Of a stretch of 64,000 nt of DNA, positions 17,906-26,518 are shown piece after piece. The DNA lies in the NCBI RefSeq assembly GCF_900258045.1, contig NZ_OGVD01000002.1, positions 62,001-126,000 of the forward strand, given 5' to 3'. The position numbers and the translations under genes were made by a program. Numbering within the stretch: position 1 is the first letter of the stretch; each line of letters starts with the position of its first letter. Source of the stretch: Sphingorhabdus sp. EL138 (lineage in GTDB: Bacteria; Pseudomonadota; Alphaproteobacteria; Sphingomonadales; Sphingomonadaceae). The notes under the pieces are model-generated. The model was not told where the DNA came from and ran no database searches. It saw only the letters and a list, made by a program, of their open reading frames with translations.

Positions 17906-18586
17906 GTGGCAAGTTTATATGCGGAACCTGCGAGAAGCGAAGAGGGTACGGCTAGCGATCATTCGATCAGCGACCGACCAAATGCTCAAGGAACCGATAG
18001 GTCTGCAAATGACGGGATATTGGGAAAAGAAGACGAACAGTCCGCGAAGGTTTTGAAAACGACGGGCTATGTCAAATGGTTCGACTCTCATCGCGGTTTC
18101 GGATTCATTATTCCTGACAAGGAAGCAAACGGCAATGATGTGCTGGAGCGTGGTCAGGACATTCTGGTTCACTGGACAGTATTGGAACCCCTGAACCGCA
18201 GGGATTTGCCCGAAATGGCGCTGGTTACATGTGAATATGTTGACGCTGCCAAAGGTTTGCAGGCGACAAAAATTCTCGATATTGATGAGTCCAATTGTGA
18301 ACAGATGGTTCACCAGCCCACCCCTGAAGTAAAACGCAAGGCCATCCATGTCGTGGAAGATGAGTCGGCTTTTGTCGAAGCGGAAGTCAAATGGTTTAAC
18401 CGTGCCAAGGGCTACGGTTTTCTGATCGTTAATGGCTTTGAAGGCGACATTTTTATCCACATGGAAACGCTGCGCAATGCAGGCATCGGTGAAATTATGC
18501 CGGGCCAGCATGTTCTGGCACGTATAGATACCGGTGATCGCGGATATATGGCGGTACAGGTCAGTGTCTTGCCGGTTTCCCAGTAA
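17906..18586 (+). CDS. Double cold-shock-domain protein
   Basis: 226 residues from a GTG start with GGAG seven bases upstream. Two cold-shock domains are present: residues about 54-122 ([17 protein letters not shown] and [10 protein letters not shown]) and 158-222 ([17 protein letters not shown] and [14 protein letters not shown]). Both keep the RNP1 and RNP2 aromatic residues that stack on single-stranded RNA or DNA. The first 50 residues are acidic and disordered-looking. Alphaproteobacterial two-CSD proteins of this kind act as RNA chaperones. The DUF192 gene starts 13 bases downstream and is probably co-transcribed. Confidence 0.95.
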   Translation: MASLYAEPARSEEGTASDHSISDRPNAQGTDRSANDGILGKEDEQSAKVLKTTGYVKWFDSHRGFGFIIPDKEANGNDVLERGQDILVHWTVLEPLNRRDLPEMALVTCEYVDAAKGLQATKILDIDESNCEQMVHQPTPEVKRKAIHVVEDESAFVEAEVKWFNRAKGYGFLIVNGFEGDIFIHMETLRNAGIGEIMPGQHVLARIDTGDRGYMAVQVSVLPVSQ

Positions 18587-18599
18587 CGGGTTTTCTAAC

Positions 18600-19121
18600 A
18601 TGAACGGATTTTTCAGGCAGGCGATACTGCCCGTCGTGCTGTTGTCGTGCACTGGCATGGTCGGAGGATGTTCCGCTCAGGCGGGACAAGCCGAGAGCAA
18701 GCAAAAGCAACTAGAGCCACAGCAAAATGATAAACTTTCCGAAGCCGGCCTACGTTTGATCCCGCTGACTATCTCGACTGATGGCGAGCGCCATGATTTT
18801 ACGGTCGAGCTTGCTGGTACCGCGGCGGAACAGGCGCGCGGTCTGATGTTCCGCACGGAACTGGGGCCAGACAAGGGGATGCTCTTCCCCTTCGACCGGG
18901 TGCGCATGGCCAGTTTCTGGATGAAAAACACGGTGATCCCCCTCGACATTATTTTTGTCCGCAGTGACGGAACGATCGAATCCATTGCCGCCAACACAAT
19001 TCCCTATTCCCTTGATCCGGTAGAATCTGGTGAACCGGTTGCAGCCGTGCTGGAATTGGCCGGCGGACGGGCAGCGGAATTGAAAATCGGTCCCGGTGAT
19101 AAGGTAGAATGGCAGCAATAA
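18600..19121 (+). CDS. DUF192 lipoprotein
   Basis: 173 residues. The start ATG 18600 gives a signal peptide ending in the lipobox MVGGC, so the protein is probably lipidated and periplasmic. The DUF192 domain follows: EQARGLMFRTELGPDKGMLF, MASFWMKNTVIPLDIIFV, ESIAANTIPYS and AVLELAGGRAAELKIGPGD. Its molecular function is unknown; DUF192 proteins are often encoded beside cold-shock genes in Alphaproteobacteria, as here. Confidence 0.93.
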   Translation: MNGFFRQAILPVVLLSCTGMVGGCSAQAGQAESKQKQLEPQQNDKLSEAGLRLIPLTISTDGERHDFTVELAGTAAEQARGLMFRTELGPDKGMLFPFDRVRMASFWMKNTVIPLDIIFVRSDGTIESIAANTIPYSLDPVESGEPVAAVLELAGGRAAELKIGPGDKVEWQQ

Positions 19122-19202
19122 ACGCACGTTCAGGCCGAAAGCTGTGCTTTCCACGCATTTTTTAATTGCGAACCCCCACCTCGTGGCGCTAAGCGGACGG
19201 GC

Positions 19203-19604
19203 ATGGGAATATTAGGCAAAATCTTTACCTGGTGGGACGGTGCAACCATTGGCACTGCATTGTTCAGCGCGCGCAAAGGCAAAGCCGTTGGCGAGGATAT
19301 TTTCGGTAACAAATATTATCAGTCCAGGAATATCGCCAAAGACGGCGATCAACGCTGGGTTATCTATTCCGGAGCCAATGACGCTAGCCGGGTACCGCCG
19401 GAATGGCATGGCTGGTTGCATAAAAGTTATGATGAAGTCCCTGAAAGCCATTTGCCGCAGCCGCGTATCTGGGAAAAAGAGCCGACCGGTAACCTGACAG
19501 GTACAGCCAATGCCTATCGCCCGGCCGGTGCGCTGGAATCCGGCGGCGTGAGAGCCGCAGCCACCGGGGACTATGAACCATGGAATCCGGCCGAAGCCGA
19601 ATGA
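19203..19604 (+). CDS. NADH:ubiquinone oxidoreductase accessory subunit NDUFA12 (B17.2-like)
   Basis: 133 residues starting MGILGKIFTWWDGATIGTALF, with GNKYYQSR and the family hallmark RWVIYSGANDASRVPPEWHGWLH. This is one of the few complex I accessory subunits shared by Alphaproteobacteria and mitochondria; it sits on the peripheral arm. Its stop overlaps the next gene's ATG (ATGA), indicating coupling to the DUF2155 lipoprotein, an arrangement common in this class. Confidence 0.95.
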   Translation: MGILGKIFTWWDGATIGTALFSARKGKAVGEDIFGNKYYQSRNIAKDGDQRWVIYSGANDASRVPPEWHGWLHKSYDEVPESHLPQPRIWEKEPTGNLTGTANAYRPAGALESGGVRAAATGDYEPWNPAEAE

Positions 19605-20389
19605 TTTCTGTCTGCGGTATCTCTGCGTCTAATAGAAATCGGCTGTTACCTCTATTTGCTGGTGCATTGCTGTTGTCTGGCTGCGGTCTGTTCGGTGATG
19701 ACATCGGCGACGAGAATACGGGTCAACCTGCAGAAAAGGCGGAATTGGAAGCGACCGATGATGACGAGTTGGTCCAGCCTGTTAGCGAGCAAATTGGCAC
19801 ACCAATGGCGGAGCGAGTCGCAACTCTTGGATTTCTGAACAAACGCAATGGTTTAACTCGTGATTTGGAGTTGAAGCCAGGGCAGTCGATCCGTATTGGC
19901 CGCGCGATGGTTCGTCTACGTGCTTGCGAACGCACCGCGCCGTGGGAACTGACCCCGGAACAGGGCGCTTTTGTGCAGCTGTTCGTTAATGACCGGCCGG
20001 CCACGCGTCAGGGCGACGACCAGTGGCAAAAGGTTTTTTCCGGTTGGTTGTTTCGCGAATCACCGTCACTGAATGTGGTGGAGCATCCCATCTACGATGT
20101 CTGGGTCAAAAGCTGTGCGATGAACTTTCCCGGCGAAGAAAACCCGCCAGAGGATTCGGCGAACCCGACCGCGCCGCGCTCATCCTCATCCAATCTTGCC
20201 AACAGCCCATCGAGCGCCGCAAATGACGGCGCCGAAACCGAAGCCGATGTTGTCGCGCCCGTGCCAACAACGCCGTCAGTGCCTGTGCCTGAGCCAGTGG
20301 AACCTGTTCCGGAGAGTGCGCCACAGCCCGTACCTGAGTCAGCTGACCCCATTGGCGATTTAATTGCCGAAAATGCTGGTGAGCAATAA
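19601..20389 (+). CDS. DUF2155-domain lipoprotein with long Pro/Glu-rich tail
   Basis: 262 residues from ATG 19601 (ATGA overlap with the NDUFA12 gene). Signal peptide with lipobox LLSGC. The DUF2155 core spans about residues 75-170: NKRNGLTRDLELKPGQSIRIGRAMVRLRACE, WQKVFSGWLFRESPSLN and HPIYDVWVKSC. After it comes about 85 residues rich in Pro, Glu, Val and Ala (PVPEPVEPVPESAPQPVPES), probably disordered. The 3' 298 bases lie opposite the end of the convergent aat gene. Function unknown. Confidence 0.88.
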   Translation: MISVCGISASNRNRLLPLFAGALLLSGCGLFGDDIGDENTGQPAEKAELEATDDDELVQPVSEQIGTPMAERVATLGFLNKRNGLTRDLELKPGQSIRIGRAMVRLRACERTAPWELTPEQGAFVQLFVNDRPATRQGDDQWQKVFSGWLFRESPSLNVVEHPIYDVWVKSCAMNFPGEENPPEDSANPTAPRSSSSNLANSPSSAANDGAETEADVVAPVPTTPSVPVPEPVEPVPESAPQPVPESADPIGDLIAENAGEQ

Positions 20390-20973
20390 TCCTGCGCCGC
20401 GCGCAGCTGCTCAAGATAATCCGCCTGACTAATCTCAATTGCGCCGAATGACGCCAGGTGATCGGTCATGAACTGGCAATCGAGCAGCGTGAACCGTCCG
20501 ACAATCAACCGTGCCACCAGCCAGGCGAGAGCCACTTTGGATGCATCGCGGGAGCGGGAGAACATGCTCTCCCCGCAAAAAGCACCGCCGATGACCAAGC
20601 CATATAGGCCGCCGACCAGCGAGCGATCACCATTCTCACCAACCAGCCAGCATTCCACGCTGTGGGCCTGACCGCGTCGATGCAGCGTGCAAAAGGCTTC
20701 TTCAATATCTGCGTTTATCCATGTTTCAAGTCGGTCATTTGCTGACTCGGCACAGATCGAAATCACATCTGCAAATGCCTCGTCACTGGTGATCTGAAAA
20801 CGGTCAGACCGGATCGTTTTGCGCAGCGAACGCGACATGTGAAAACCATCAAGCGGCAGAACCGCACGCGTTTTCGGCTCTACCCAAAATGTCTCTGGAT
20901 CATCGCGTGCATCGGCCATCGGGAAAATGCCGGACGCATAAGCCTTCAGTAACAAGTCTATGTCGATCGCCAT
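20092..20973 (-). CDS. aat: Leucyl/phenylalanyl-tRNA-protein transferase
   Basis: 293 residues, longer than the usual 200-250. The core is unmistakable: YASGIFPMADARDDPETFWVEPKTRAVLPLD, HMSRSLRKT, TWINADIEEAFCTLHRRGQAHSVECW and GGLYGLVIGGAFCGESMFSR, then LLDCQFMTDHLASFGA. It transfers Leu or Phe to N-terminal Lys/Arg for the N-end rule (ClpS/ClpAP). After residue 210 comes a Gly/Ser/Thr-rich stretch before the terminal IAQLLTQTS. The start overlaps the LysR stop by one base. The last 298 bases are antisense to the DUF2155 gene. Confidence 0.93.
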   Translation of the reverse strand: MAIDIDLLLKAYASGIFPMADARDDPETFWVEPKTRAVLPLDGFHMSRSLRKTIRSDRFQITSDEAFADVISICAESANDRLETWINADIEEAFCTLHRRGQAHSVECWLVGENGDRSLVGGLYGLVIGGAFCGESMFSRSRDASKVALAWLVARLIVGRFTLLDCQFMTDHLASFGAIEISQADYLEQLRAAQDYCSPAFSAIKSPMGSADSGTGCGALSGTGSTGSGTGTDGVVGTGATTSASVSAPSFAALDGLLARLDEDERGAVGFAESSGGFSSPGKFIAQLLTQTS

Positions 20974-21896
20974 TAATGCTCCTGAGGGACCATCTTGTTT
21001 AGCAGGATTTTTGCTTCGTCGGCAATGCGGCCCGCGACTGATAGATATTCATCGGCAAAGCCGGCGCCGCTGCGCCAGGCAATACCGATGCTGCGTGATG
21101 CTTTCCACCCGTCGACCTGAAGCAGTGCTATATCATCTCCATGTGTGATTTCAGACTGGACATAGAGTGCGGGCAATATGCCGAGGCCCAGGCCCGATGC
21201 AACCATCTGGCGGACACTGTCGAGGCTGGTGCCTTCATAATCCTGCAAAAGATGCATGCCGTGCGCATGGCATTGTTCGGTAACGTCGCGGTGCATATGG
21301 TGTCTTCGATCGATGCTGAGCACGGGCGCATTATATAGGTCCGCTTTATCGACTTTTTTCTGTCCAGCGAGCGGATGATCCGGCGGCGCGACCAGCAACA
21401 GCGGCTCGCGAAACAGCGGCTCGATGGTCAGGTTCTCGCCTTCAATCGGTAACGGGCCAAGCAACATGTCTATTGCACCTTTGACCAGTTCCATCGCCTG
21501 TAAATCTGGGATCCCCTCACGCATGTAAAAGCGCAGATCAGGCTGCGCGCGGTGTAGGGCAGCGATGACAGGCGGCATTAAATAGGGGCCGAGAGTAGGC
21601 GATACGCCGAACCGCAACGTTCCGGCCAGGCTCTCGCTCGCGCGCTCCGCCAAATCACGAATATCCTTCACCTCTACAAGTACCCGTCTGGCACGTTCGG
21701 CAATTTCACGGCCAATCGGCGATAATTCTGCGCCATGGGTACGGCGTTCTACCAGCGTGACACCAAGGCGTGATTCCAGAGCGCGTAACTGATGGCTTAA
21801 AGTCGGTTGTGAAGCACCGGCAGCTTGTGCAGCGCGGCCGAAATGTCGATGATCGGCGACAGCAACGAGATATTGGAACTGGCGTAAAGTTGGCAT
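20973..21896 (-). CDS. LysR-family regulator, OxyR-like but lacking the peroxidatic cysteine
   Basis: 307 residues. N-terminal winged HTH (MPTLRQFQYLVAVADHRHFGRAA, GASQPTLSHQLRALESRLG) and an OxyR-type effector domain: LVEVKDIRDLAERASESLAGTLRFGVSPTLGPYLMPP, IDRRHHMHRDVTEQC and GTSLDSVRQMVASGLGLGILPAL. In E. coli OxyR the aligned segment has Cys199 and Cys208; here the first is His200 and only the second (Cys209) remains. The divergent gap contains a perfect OxyR-type half-site (21917-21931). It may be an OxyR-derived regulator with another trigger. It is coupled to aat by a one-base overlap. Confidence 0.9.
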   Translation of the reverse strand: MPTLRQFQYLVAVADHRHFGRAAQAAGASQPTLSHQLRALESRLGVTLVERRTHGAELSPIGREIAERARRVLVEVKDIRDLAERASESLAGTLRFGVSPTLGPYLMPPVIAALHRAQPDLRFYMREGIPDLQAMELVKGAIDMLLGPLPIEGENLTIEPLFREPLLLVAPPDHPLAGQKKVDKADLYNAPVLSIDRRHHMHRDVTEQCHAHGMHLLQDYEGTSLDSVRQMVASGLGLGILPALYVQSEITHGDDIALLQVDGWKASRSIGIAWRSGAGFADEYLSVAGRIADEAKILLNKMVPQEH

Positions 21897-21916
21897 TTGG
21901 GGGAACCTTTTCTATG

Positions 21917-21931
21917 ATAGATGATATCTAT
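21917..21931. promoter_or_regulatory. OxyR-type binding half-site ATAG-N7-CTAT
   Basis: ATAGATGATATCTAT is a perfect 6-3-6 palindrome and fits the OxyR consensus ATAGnTnnnAnCTAT at every fixed position. It lies 20 bases upstream of the LysR/OxyR-like start at 21896. A second half-site at the OxyR spacing is not present. Autoregulation by the adjacent LysR protein is the likely role. Confidence 0.65.
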
Positions 21932-22023
21932 TGATTATCCAATTTTCATTCGATTGGAAATATCACCAACCTTTTGCAATATCAAGGTCAACCGAAGCAA
22001 AGATGATAAAAACAAGGGAAGAC

Positions 22024-22191
22024 ATGAGGCAATATTTAAACAGTCTGATCCGAAAGCATCGCAAGCTCGATAAACAAATTTCAAAAGCGAAGTGGGATGG
22101 GAATCAACTTCGTGCCATGAAAAAGCTGCGACTGACCTTAAAGGATCGCATATCGCAACTACGACAAGGTGTAATGCACCCCTCAGCTTAG
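22024..22191 (+). CDS. Small DUF465/YdcH-type protein
   Basis: 55 residues starting MRQYLNSLIRKHRKLDKQISKAK; the heptad pattern and the ending RLTLKDRISQLRQ match the two-helix DUF465 family, found in many Proteobacteria with no known function. AAGGGA lies four bases before the ATG at 22024, which makes it the best start; the in-frame ATG at 22003 would add seven residues. It is followed by a strong intrinsic terminator, suggesting a single-gene unit. Confidence 0.75.
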   Translation: MRQYLNSLIRKHRKLDKQISKAKWDGNQLRAMKKLRLTLKDRISQLRQGVMHPSA

Positions 22192-22220
22192 GCAGCTAAA
22201 CTCTTTACCCCCCCCGACCT

Positions 22221-22264
22221 GGGGCAGTAGCTTTCCCTCTTTCCGCTACTGCCCCGATTTTTTT
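22221..22264 (+). terminator. Intrinsic terminator after the DUF465 gene
   Basis: GGGGCAGTAG (22221-22230) pairs perfectly with CTACTGCCCC (22246-22255); a run of seven T follows at 22258-22264. This is a typical rho-independent terminator for the plus strand, placed between the DUF465 gene and nhaA. Confidence 0.92.
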
Positions 22265-22291
22265 GGGGCTTTTCTATAATTTCACGAAAGC

Positions 22292-23479
22292 ATGTTTATG
22301 ACTGGAAAAATGCGGACGGCATTAGCGGATTTTCTCGCGCGCGAGACCAGTGCCGGTATTGTTCTGTTTGTCGCGGCTCTGCTGGCTATGATTGCCGTGA
22401 ATAGTGCGTTTAATCCGTATTATCTGGCATTTCTCAATATTCCGGTTGTGGCGCAATTCGGTGCGCTGGAAATAGCCAAGCCGCTATCTCTGTGGATCAA
22501 CGATGGCCTAATGGCGATATTCTTTTTCCTTGTCGGTTTAGAGGTGAAGCGTGAGATACTCGAAGGAGAGCTGTCCAGCTTCAACAAGGCTGCCTTGCCG
22601 GCCATTGCTGCGGTTGGCGGCATGGCAATTCCGGCATTGGTATTTCTCTATTTTAACTGGAGCGTACCGGAGAATATCAACGGTTGGGCGATCCCGGCAG
22701 CGACGGACATTGCATTTGCTCTGGGCGTATTGGCCCTGCTTGGCAAACATGCGCCATTGTCACTCAAGATATTGTTACTCGCCGTTGCGATTATCGACGA
22801 TATCGGTGCGATCATCATTATCGCGCTATTTTACACCGCCGATGTATCAAGCTTTTCGCTGATGCTGTCTGCGGTGGGAATTGCTGTCCTGATCCTGATG
22901 AACCGTTTGGGTGTGGTGCGCGTTGCGCCCTATATTCTGGTCGGTACATTCCTTTGGATATGCGTGCTTAAATCAGGTGTCCACGCGACACTGGCCGGCG
23001 TTATCGCTGCACTGTCCATTCCGCTCAATGCCAAAGATGGTAGTTCGCCTCTCAAACATCTGGAGCATATATTGCACCCTTGGACGGCATTCATGGTCTT
23101 GCCGATTTTTGCCTTTGCCAATGCCGGAGTCTCTCTGGCGGGCCTGCAAATCAGTGACCTTTTCGCCCCGCTTGCGCTTGGCATTGCTGCCGGTCTTGTC
23201 ATCGGCAAACAGGTCGGTGTTTTCGGTTTCATGTTTATCGCGACCAAACTCGGCCTCGTCCGGCGTCCGGTGGGGGTTTCGTGGATGCAGCTTTACGGTC
23301 TCGCCTGCCTCACCGGCATTGGGTTCACGATGAGTCTGTTTATCGGCAATCTTGCCTTTGTCGATCCGGCTCAGATTGAAACGGTGAAGCTTGGGGTGAT
23401 CAGCGGGTCTCTGGTTTCCGGACTTCTGGGATATTTGATCTTGCGCTTTGCCCGCCCCGCCAGACTTGAGGGGCAATGA
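22292..23479 (+). CDS. nhaA: Na+/H+ antiporter NhaA
   Basis: 395 residues, about twelve transmembrane helices. Key NhaA features are present: the FFLVGLEVKREILEGELS segment at the cytoplasmic funnel, PAATDIAFALGVLALLG (helix IV), and AVAIIDDIGAIIIIALFYT, with the adjacent Asp pair (Asp163/164 in E. coli) that binds Na+ and H+. The C-terminal half has GIGFTMSLFIGNLAF. It exports Na+ in exchange for protons at alkaline pH. The frame offers a second ATG two codons in; the terminator just upstream suggests its own promoter. Confidence 0.96.
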   Translation: MFMTGKMRTALADFLARETSAGIVLFVAALLAMIAVNSAFNPYYLAFLNIPVVAQFGALEIAKPLSLWINDGLMAIFFFLVGLEVKREILEGELSSFNKAALPAIAAVGGMAIPALVFLYFNWSVPENINGWAIPAATDIAFALGVLALLGKHAPLSLKILLLAVAIIDDIGAIIIIALFYTADVSSFSLMLSAVGIAVLILMNRLGVVRVAPYILVGTFLWICVLKSGVHATLAGVIAALSIPLNAKDGSSPLKHLEHILHPWTAFMVLPIFAFANAGVSLAGLQISDLFAPLALGIAAGLVIGKQVGVFGFMFIATKLGLVRRPVGVSWMQLYGLACLTGIGFTMSLFIGNLAFVDPAQIETVKLGVISGSLVSGLLGYLILRFARPARLEGQ

Positions 23480-23547
23480 ATCACCAGATTTAACCCACGG
23501 CGGGAAATAGATTGCCGAGCGCCGCGCGATATACGATACCGCTTGCT

Positions 23548-23961
23548 ATGACACGGCATCTCTATCTGGCTGGTGGCTTCACGGCGCTGGCACTGGGCAG
23601 CATCGGAATCGTACTGCCGCTTTTGCCGACAGTGCCTTTCGTTATTCTTGCTGCCTTTTGTTTTGCGCGCAGCAGCCCTCGGCTGGAAGCGTGGTTGCTA
23701 GACCATCATGTATTTGGCCCGCATATTCGCAATTGGCGGGACAGGCGAGCCATTACCAAGCGCGGCAAGCGGGCTGCGATTGCTGCCTTTGCTGTAAGCA
23801 TAGTGATCGCGCTAATATTCCTGAAAATGCCCTGGAATCTTATTCCCGTCGCGGCCGCACTGATATGCGGTACATGGATATGGACGCGCAATGAGCCAGA
23901 TCCTGCTCCGGAAATCGCCCCCGATCCGGTGGCCGAAAAAGAGTCTCAGCATAAAGAATAG
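23548..23961 (+). CDS. YbaN-family (DUF454) inner membrane protein
   Basis: 137 residues. The family core is LALGSIGIVLPLLPTVPFVILAAFCFARSSPRLEAWLLDHHVFGPHIRNWRDRRAI, followed by two more hydrophobic helices and a charged Pro/Glu-rich tail. The ATG at 23548 begins the conserved N-terminus; the upstream TTG at 23512 is less likely. Function unknown. It lies 68 bases after nhaA on the same strand. Confidence 0.88.
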   Translation: MTRHLYLAGGFTALALGSIGIVLPLLPTVPFVILAAFCFARSSPRLEAWLLDHHVFGPHIRNWRDRRAITKRGKRAAIAAFAVSIVIALIFLKMPWNLIPVAAALICGTWIWTRNEPDPAPEIAPDPVAEKESQHKE

Positions 23962-24046
23962 TTTTTCCTGTGCCGGATGGTGATAAAAGACCGGCAAATA
24001 GGCGACAGTCCTCGCACGCGACGTGGATCGTCCGGAGGAGAGCATT

Positions 24047-25267
24047 ATGTCACGGCAAAAATTACTCGAAATGACCCGTTCGCTGGTGAAACATGGCGAA
24101 GCGGACACGATGGAACTGGTCGATGATGTGGTTGCAGTACCTGCTTCCGATTACACGGATGAAGATCGGTTTGAGCAGGAAAAAGAACGTATTTTCAAAC
24201 GCCTGCCGTTGATGGTCGCGCCGTCTTGTGAGTTGCCGGAACCGGGCTCTTACAAGGCAATGGAAATTGCCGGCATACCGGTTCTCGTAACCCGTCAGAA
24301 AGATGGCACGGCCCAAGCCTTTCTCAACAGCTGCACCCATCGCGGCAATCCGGTGGCACAGGGCAGCGGCAAGGCGTCGCGCTTTACCTGCGGCTATCAT
24401 GGCTGGACGTTCAAAAATAATGGTGACCTGCTGGCAGTGGCGTCGCCCAAAGACTTTGGTACTGTCGACAAAGCGGCCTTCTGTTTGAAGAAATTCCCCA
24501 CACTGGAGCGCGCGGGCCTGATCTGGGCGACGCTCGATTTGGAAAGCACTCTCGATATTGCCTCCTATCTATGCGGCTATGATGAGCTGCTGGAGCATTT
24601 CGGTTTCAAGACCTGGCACCTTTTTGAACAGCGCACGATTCCGGGGCCAAACTGGAAAACTGCCTATGATGGCTATCTCGACTTCTATCACCTGCCTGTG
24701 CTCCACAAGGACACATTCGGGGCTGATTTCTTCAACCGGGCCAATTATTTCGCCTGGGGTCCGCACCAGCGTCTCTCCTCGCCGTCAAAATTCATCCAGA
24801 AGACGGGCAGTGATGAACAGCTCGACCTTACCCAGATGGATGAAAAAGACTGGCCGATCGATGCTTTGCTTCAGGGTGTATGGACGATCTTCCCGCATAT
24901 CTCGATTGCGAGTTTTTATGGCGGTGGCGGCCGCGGGGCTATGATATCGCAACTCTTCCCAGGCAAAACTGTCGGCGAAAGCTTTACGACCCAGTTTTAT
25001 GTGATGGAGCATGAACCGACGGATGACGAAGTCAGGCAGGGCGCGCACGATCAATTTGCTTTTCTTGAAACCGTGGTGGCTGAGGAAGACTATAAGACCG
25101 GCAAACGGCAGCATGAAGCGTTGCAATCCGGAATGCTCGACAAGGTCTGGTTTGGCCGCAATGAAGGCGGTGGACAGGCTTTCCATCAATGGGTGGACAG
25201 ACTGATCAAGGCTGACGATGGCGAGCTGGATGCCATTTTCGTACCGCAGCTGGAGGCTGCTGAATAG
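24047..25267 (+). CDS. Rieske non-haem iron oxygenase, alpha subunit
   Basis: 406 residues with GGAGGAG seven bases upstream. The Rieske cluster ligands are in CTHRGN and CGYHGW (two Cys, two His). The catalytic domain has NWKTAYDGYLDFYHLPVLHKDTFG: two His of the mononuclear iron site and the preceding Asp bridging the electron path, and a late Asp. The family hydroxylates aromatic or alicyclic substrates or demethylates. No ferredoxin or reductase is beside it, so electrons must come from elsewhere. It is convergent with the cupin gene with no bases between the stops. Confidence 0.95.
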   Translation: MSRQKLLEMTRSLVKHGEADTMELVDDVVAVPASDYTDEDRFEQEKERIFKRLPLMVAPSCELPEPGSYKAMEIAGIPVLVTRQKDGTAQAFLNSCTHRGNPVAQGSGKASRFTCGYHGWTFKNNGDLLAVASPKDFGTVDKAAFCLKKFPTLERAGLIWATLDLESTLDIASYLCGYDELLEHFGFKTWHLFEQRTIPGPNWKTAYDGYLDFYHLPVLHKDTFGADFFNRANYFAWGPHQRLSSPSKFIQKTGSDEQLDLTQMDEKDWPIDALLQGVWTIFPHISIASFYGGGGRGAMISQLFPGKTVGESFTTQFYVMEHEPTDDEVRQGAHDQFAFLETVVAEEDYKTGKRQHEALQSGMLDKVWFGRNEGGGQAFHQWVDRLIKADDGELDAIFVPQLEAAE

Positions 25268-25831
25268 CTAAGCGTTGCGGAAATCCCGGCTTGGCGGCAG
25301 GGCTTCTTCCCACTTGGGACGCTCGTTGTGCAGCTTCTCGAGCATTTTTTCCCAATAAGCCTCGGTTTGGCCCTTAAACTGGATGTTGAAATCCTCCGCT
25401 GTACGAAATTCGAGTATTTCGACGCCTTTTTCACCAATTGTGTAGGTGTAAGGCGTTTCCGCAGGCAGGAAGAAACCGTCGCCCGGGCCCATTTCTTCGG
25501 TACCCATCCGGATGTCTCCAGCGATGATGTAGTAAAGGCAATCGCTGTCATGGCTGTGAAGCGGCAGTGGATAGCCGGGCTTGAACCAGAAATGATGAAG
25601 AGAGAAACCAAAGCCGCTGAACAGGCAGGTGCCTTTATAGCCATCGGCGACGCCGGCTTCGCCCATCTTGGTCAGTCCATCAAGGATGACCGGCGCATCA
25701 TCGACATAGGACATGTGCCCGGCATCGCCAAAGTCCTGCGCATCTTCTTTTCGAAAGATACGCAGGACTTTTAGCGGCTCGGGTTTTACGCCTGCCTGGT
25801 TGCCTGTTTTCGTGGGGGAGGCATCTGCCAT
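25268..25831 (-). CDS. Cupin-domain protein
   Basis: 187 residues from the ATG at 25831 (GGAG eight bases upstream). A single cupin barrel is visible: HHFWFKPGYPLPLHSHDSDCLYYIIAGDIRMGTEEMGPGDGFFLPAETPYTY, which holds the His-rich metal site of cupin motif 1 and the Gly-rich motif 2. Small cupins of this type are metal-binding isomerases, dioxygenases or regulators. It lies tail to tail with the Rieske oxygenase gene, and the pair may be related in function, but this is inference. Confidence 0.88.
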   Translation of the reverse strand: MADASPTKTGNQAGVKPEPLKVLRIFRKEDAQDFGDAGHMSYVDDAPVILDGLTKMGEAGVADGYKGTCLFSGFGFSLHHFWFKPGYPLPLHSHDSDCLYYIIAGDIRMGTEEMGPGDGFFLPAETPYTYTIGEKGVEILEFRTAEDFNIQFKGQTEAYWEKMLEKLHNERPKWEEALPPSRDFRNA

Positions 25832-25892
25832 ATCATTCTCCGGACCAGTTTGGAGACAGGATATAGCATCACAGGCGTGCCGTGGGAACGGG

Positions 25893-26264
25893 TTAGACCG
25901 GGATCGATGCGCGTGGCGGGTAGCTGGAAATATAACGGTCAAGCACAGCCGGGTTCAGCATGTCGCGAAACGCACAGCCGAGGCCGAGGTTGCTACGGTG
26001 AATAACTTCTGCTTCCAATGGAGCAAGGCCGGGCAAAGCCAACCAGCATCTGGTGCCAGGATGTGCCTGTAACAAGGCATCGCAGGCAAAGCCGGCCAGT
26101 GATATATTCGCGACTTCCGTGTCAAAACTGCTCGAACCGGAAAAGCGCATTTTTGCAGGGATCGCGACCTTGTGACGCGGCGCGCAACGGTCTTCCGTCG
26201 CTGCGAATGTATAGGGCGTCATAGCGGGCTGATTTTTTACATTTTGAGTTTGTACATGAGTCAT
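25893..26264 (-). CDS. PilZ-domain c-di-GMP-binding protein
   Basis: 123 residues from ATG 26264 (AAGGAG six bases upstream). The two c-di-GMP motifs are present: RCAPR (RxxxR) near residue 27 and NISLAG (N/DxSxxG) near residue 55, followed by a beta-barrel core. It is a stand-alone PilZ domain, so a c-di-GMP effector or adaptor. The target process (motility, polysaccharide) cannot be read from its neighbours. It is 62 bases upstream of the cupin gene on the same strand. Confidence 0.9.
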   Translation of the reverse strand: MTHVQTQNVKNQPAMTPYTFAATEDRCAPRHKVAIPAKMRFSGSSSFDTEVANISLAGFACDALLQAHPGTRCWLALPGLAPLEAEVIHRSNLGLGCAFRDMLNPAVLDRYISSYPPRASIPV

Positions 26265-26518
26265 AGGAAACTCCTTCGTAGTTACGATGGCGTATCGATA
26301 CTTGGGTGTGAATCGACAGATTGCTTTTCCCATGGCCGGGTAAACCACCTCTTCTTTCGCTCGGTAAACAGGATTCGAAAAAAATTAACTATGTTTGCGA
26401 TTCCGAAGGCTGCAGGGCTGCCGTTTGCAAAGGCCGCAGAATGACGCTTGCTCTTGGCGGCACATATCGCTAATGCGCGGCCATTGGTTGATTCAGACTG
26501 GGATTGACCGGCCTGTGT

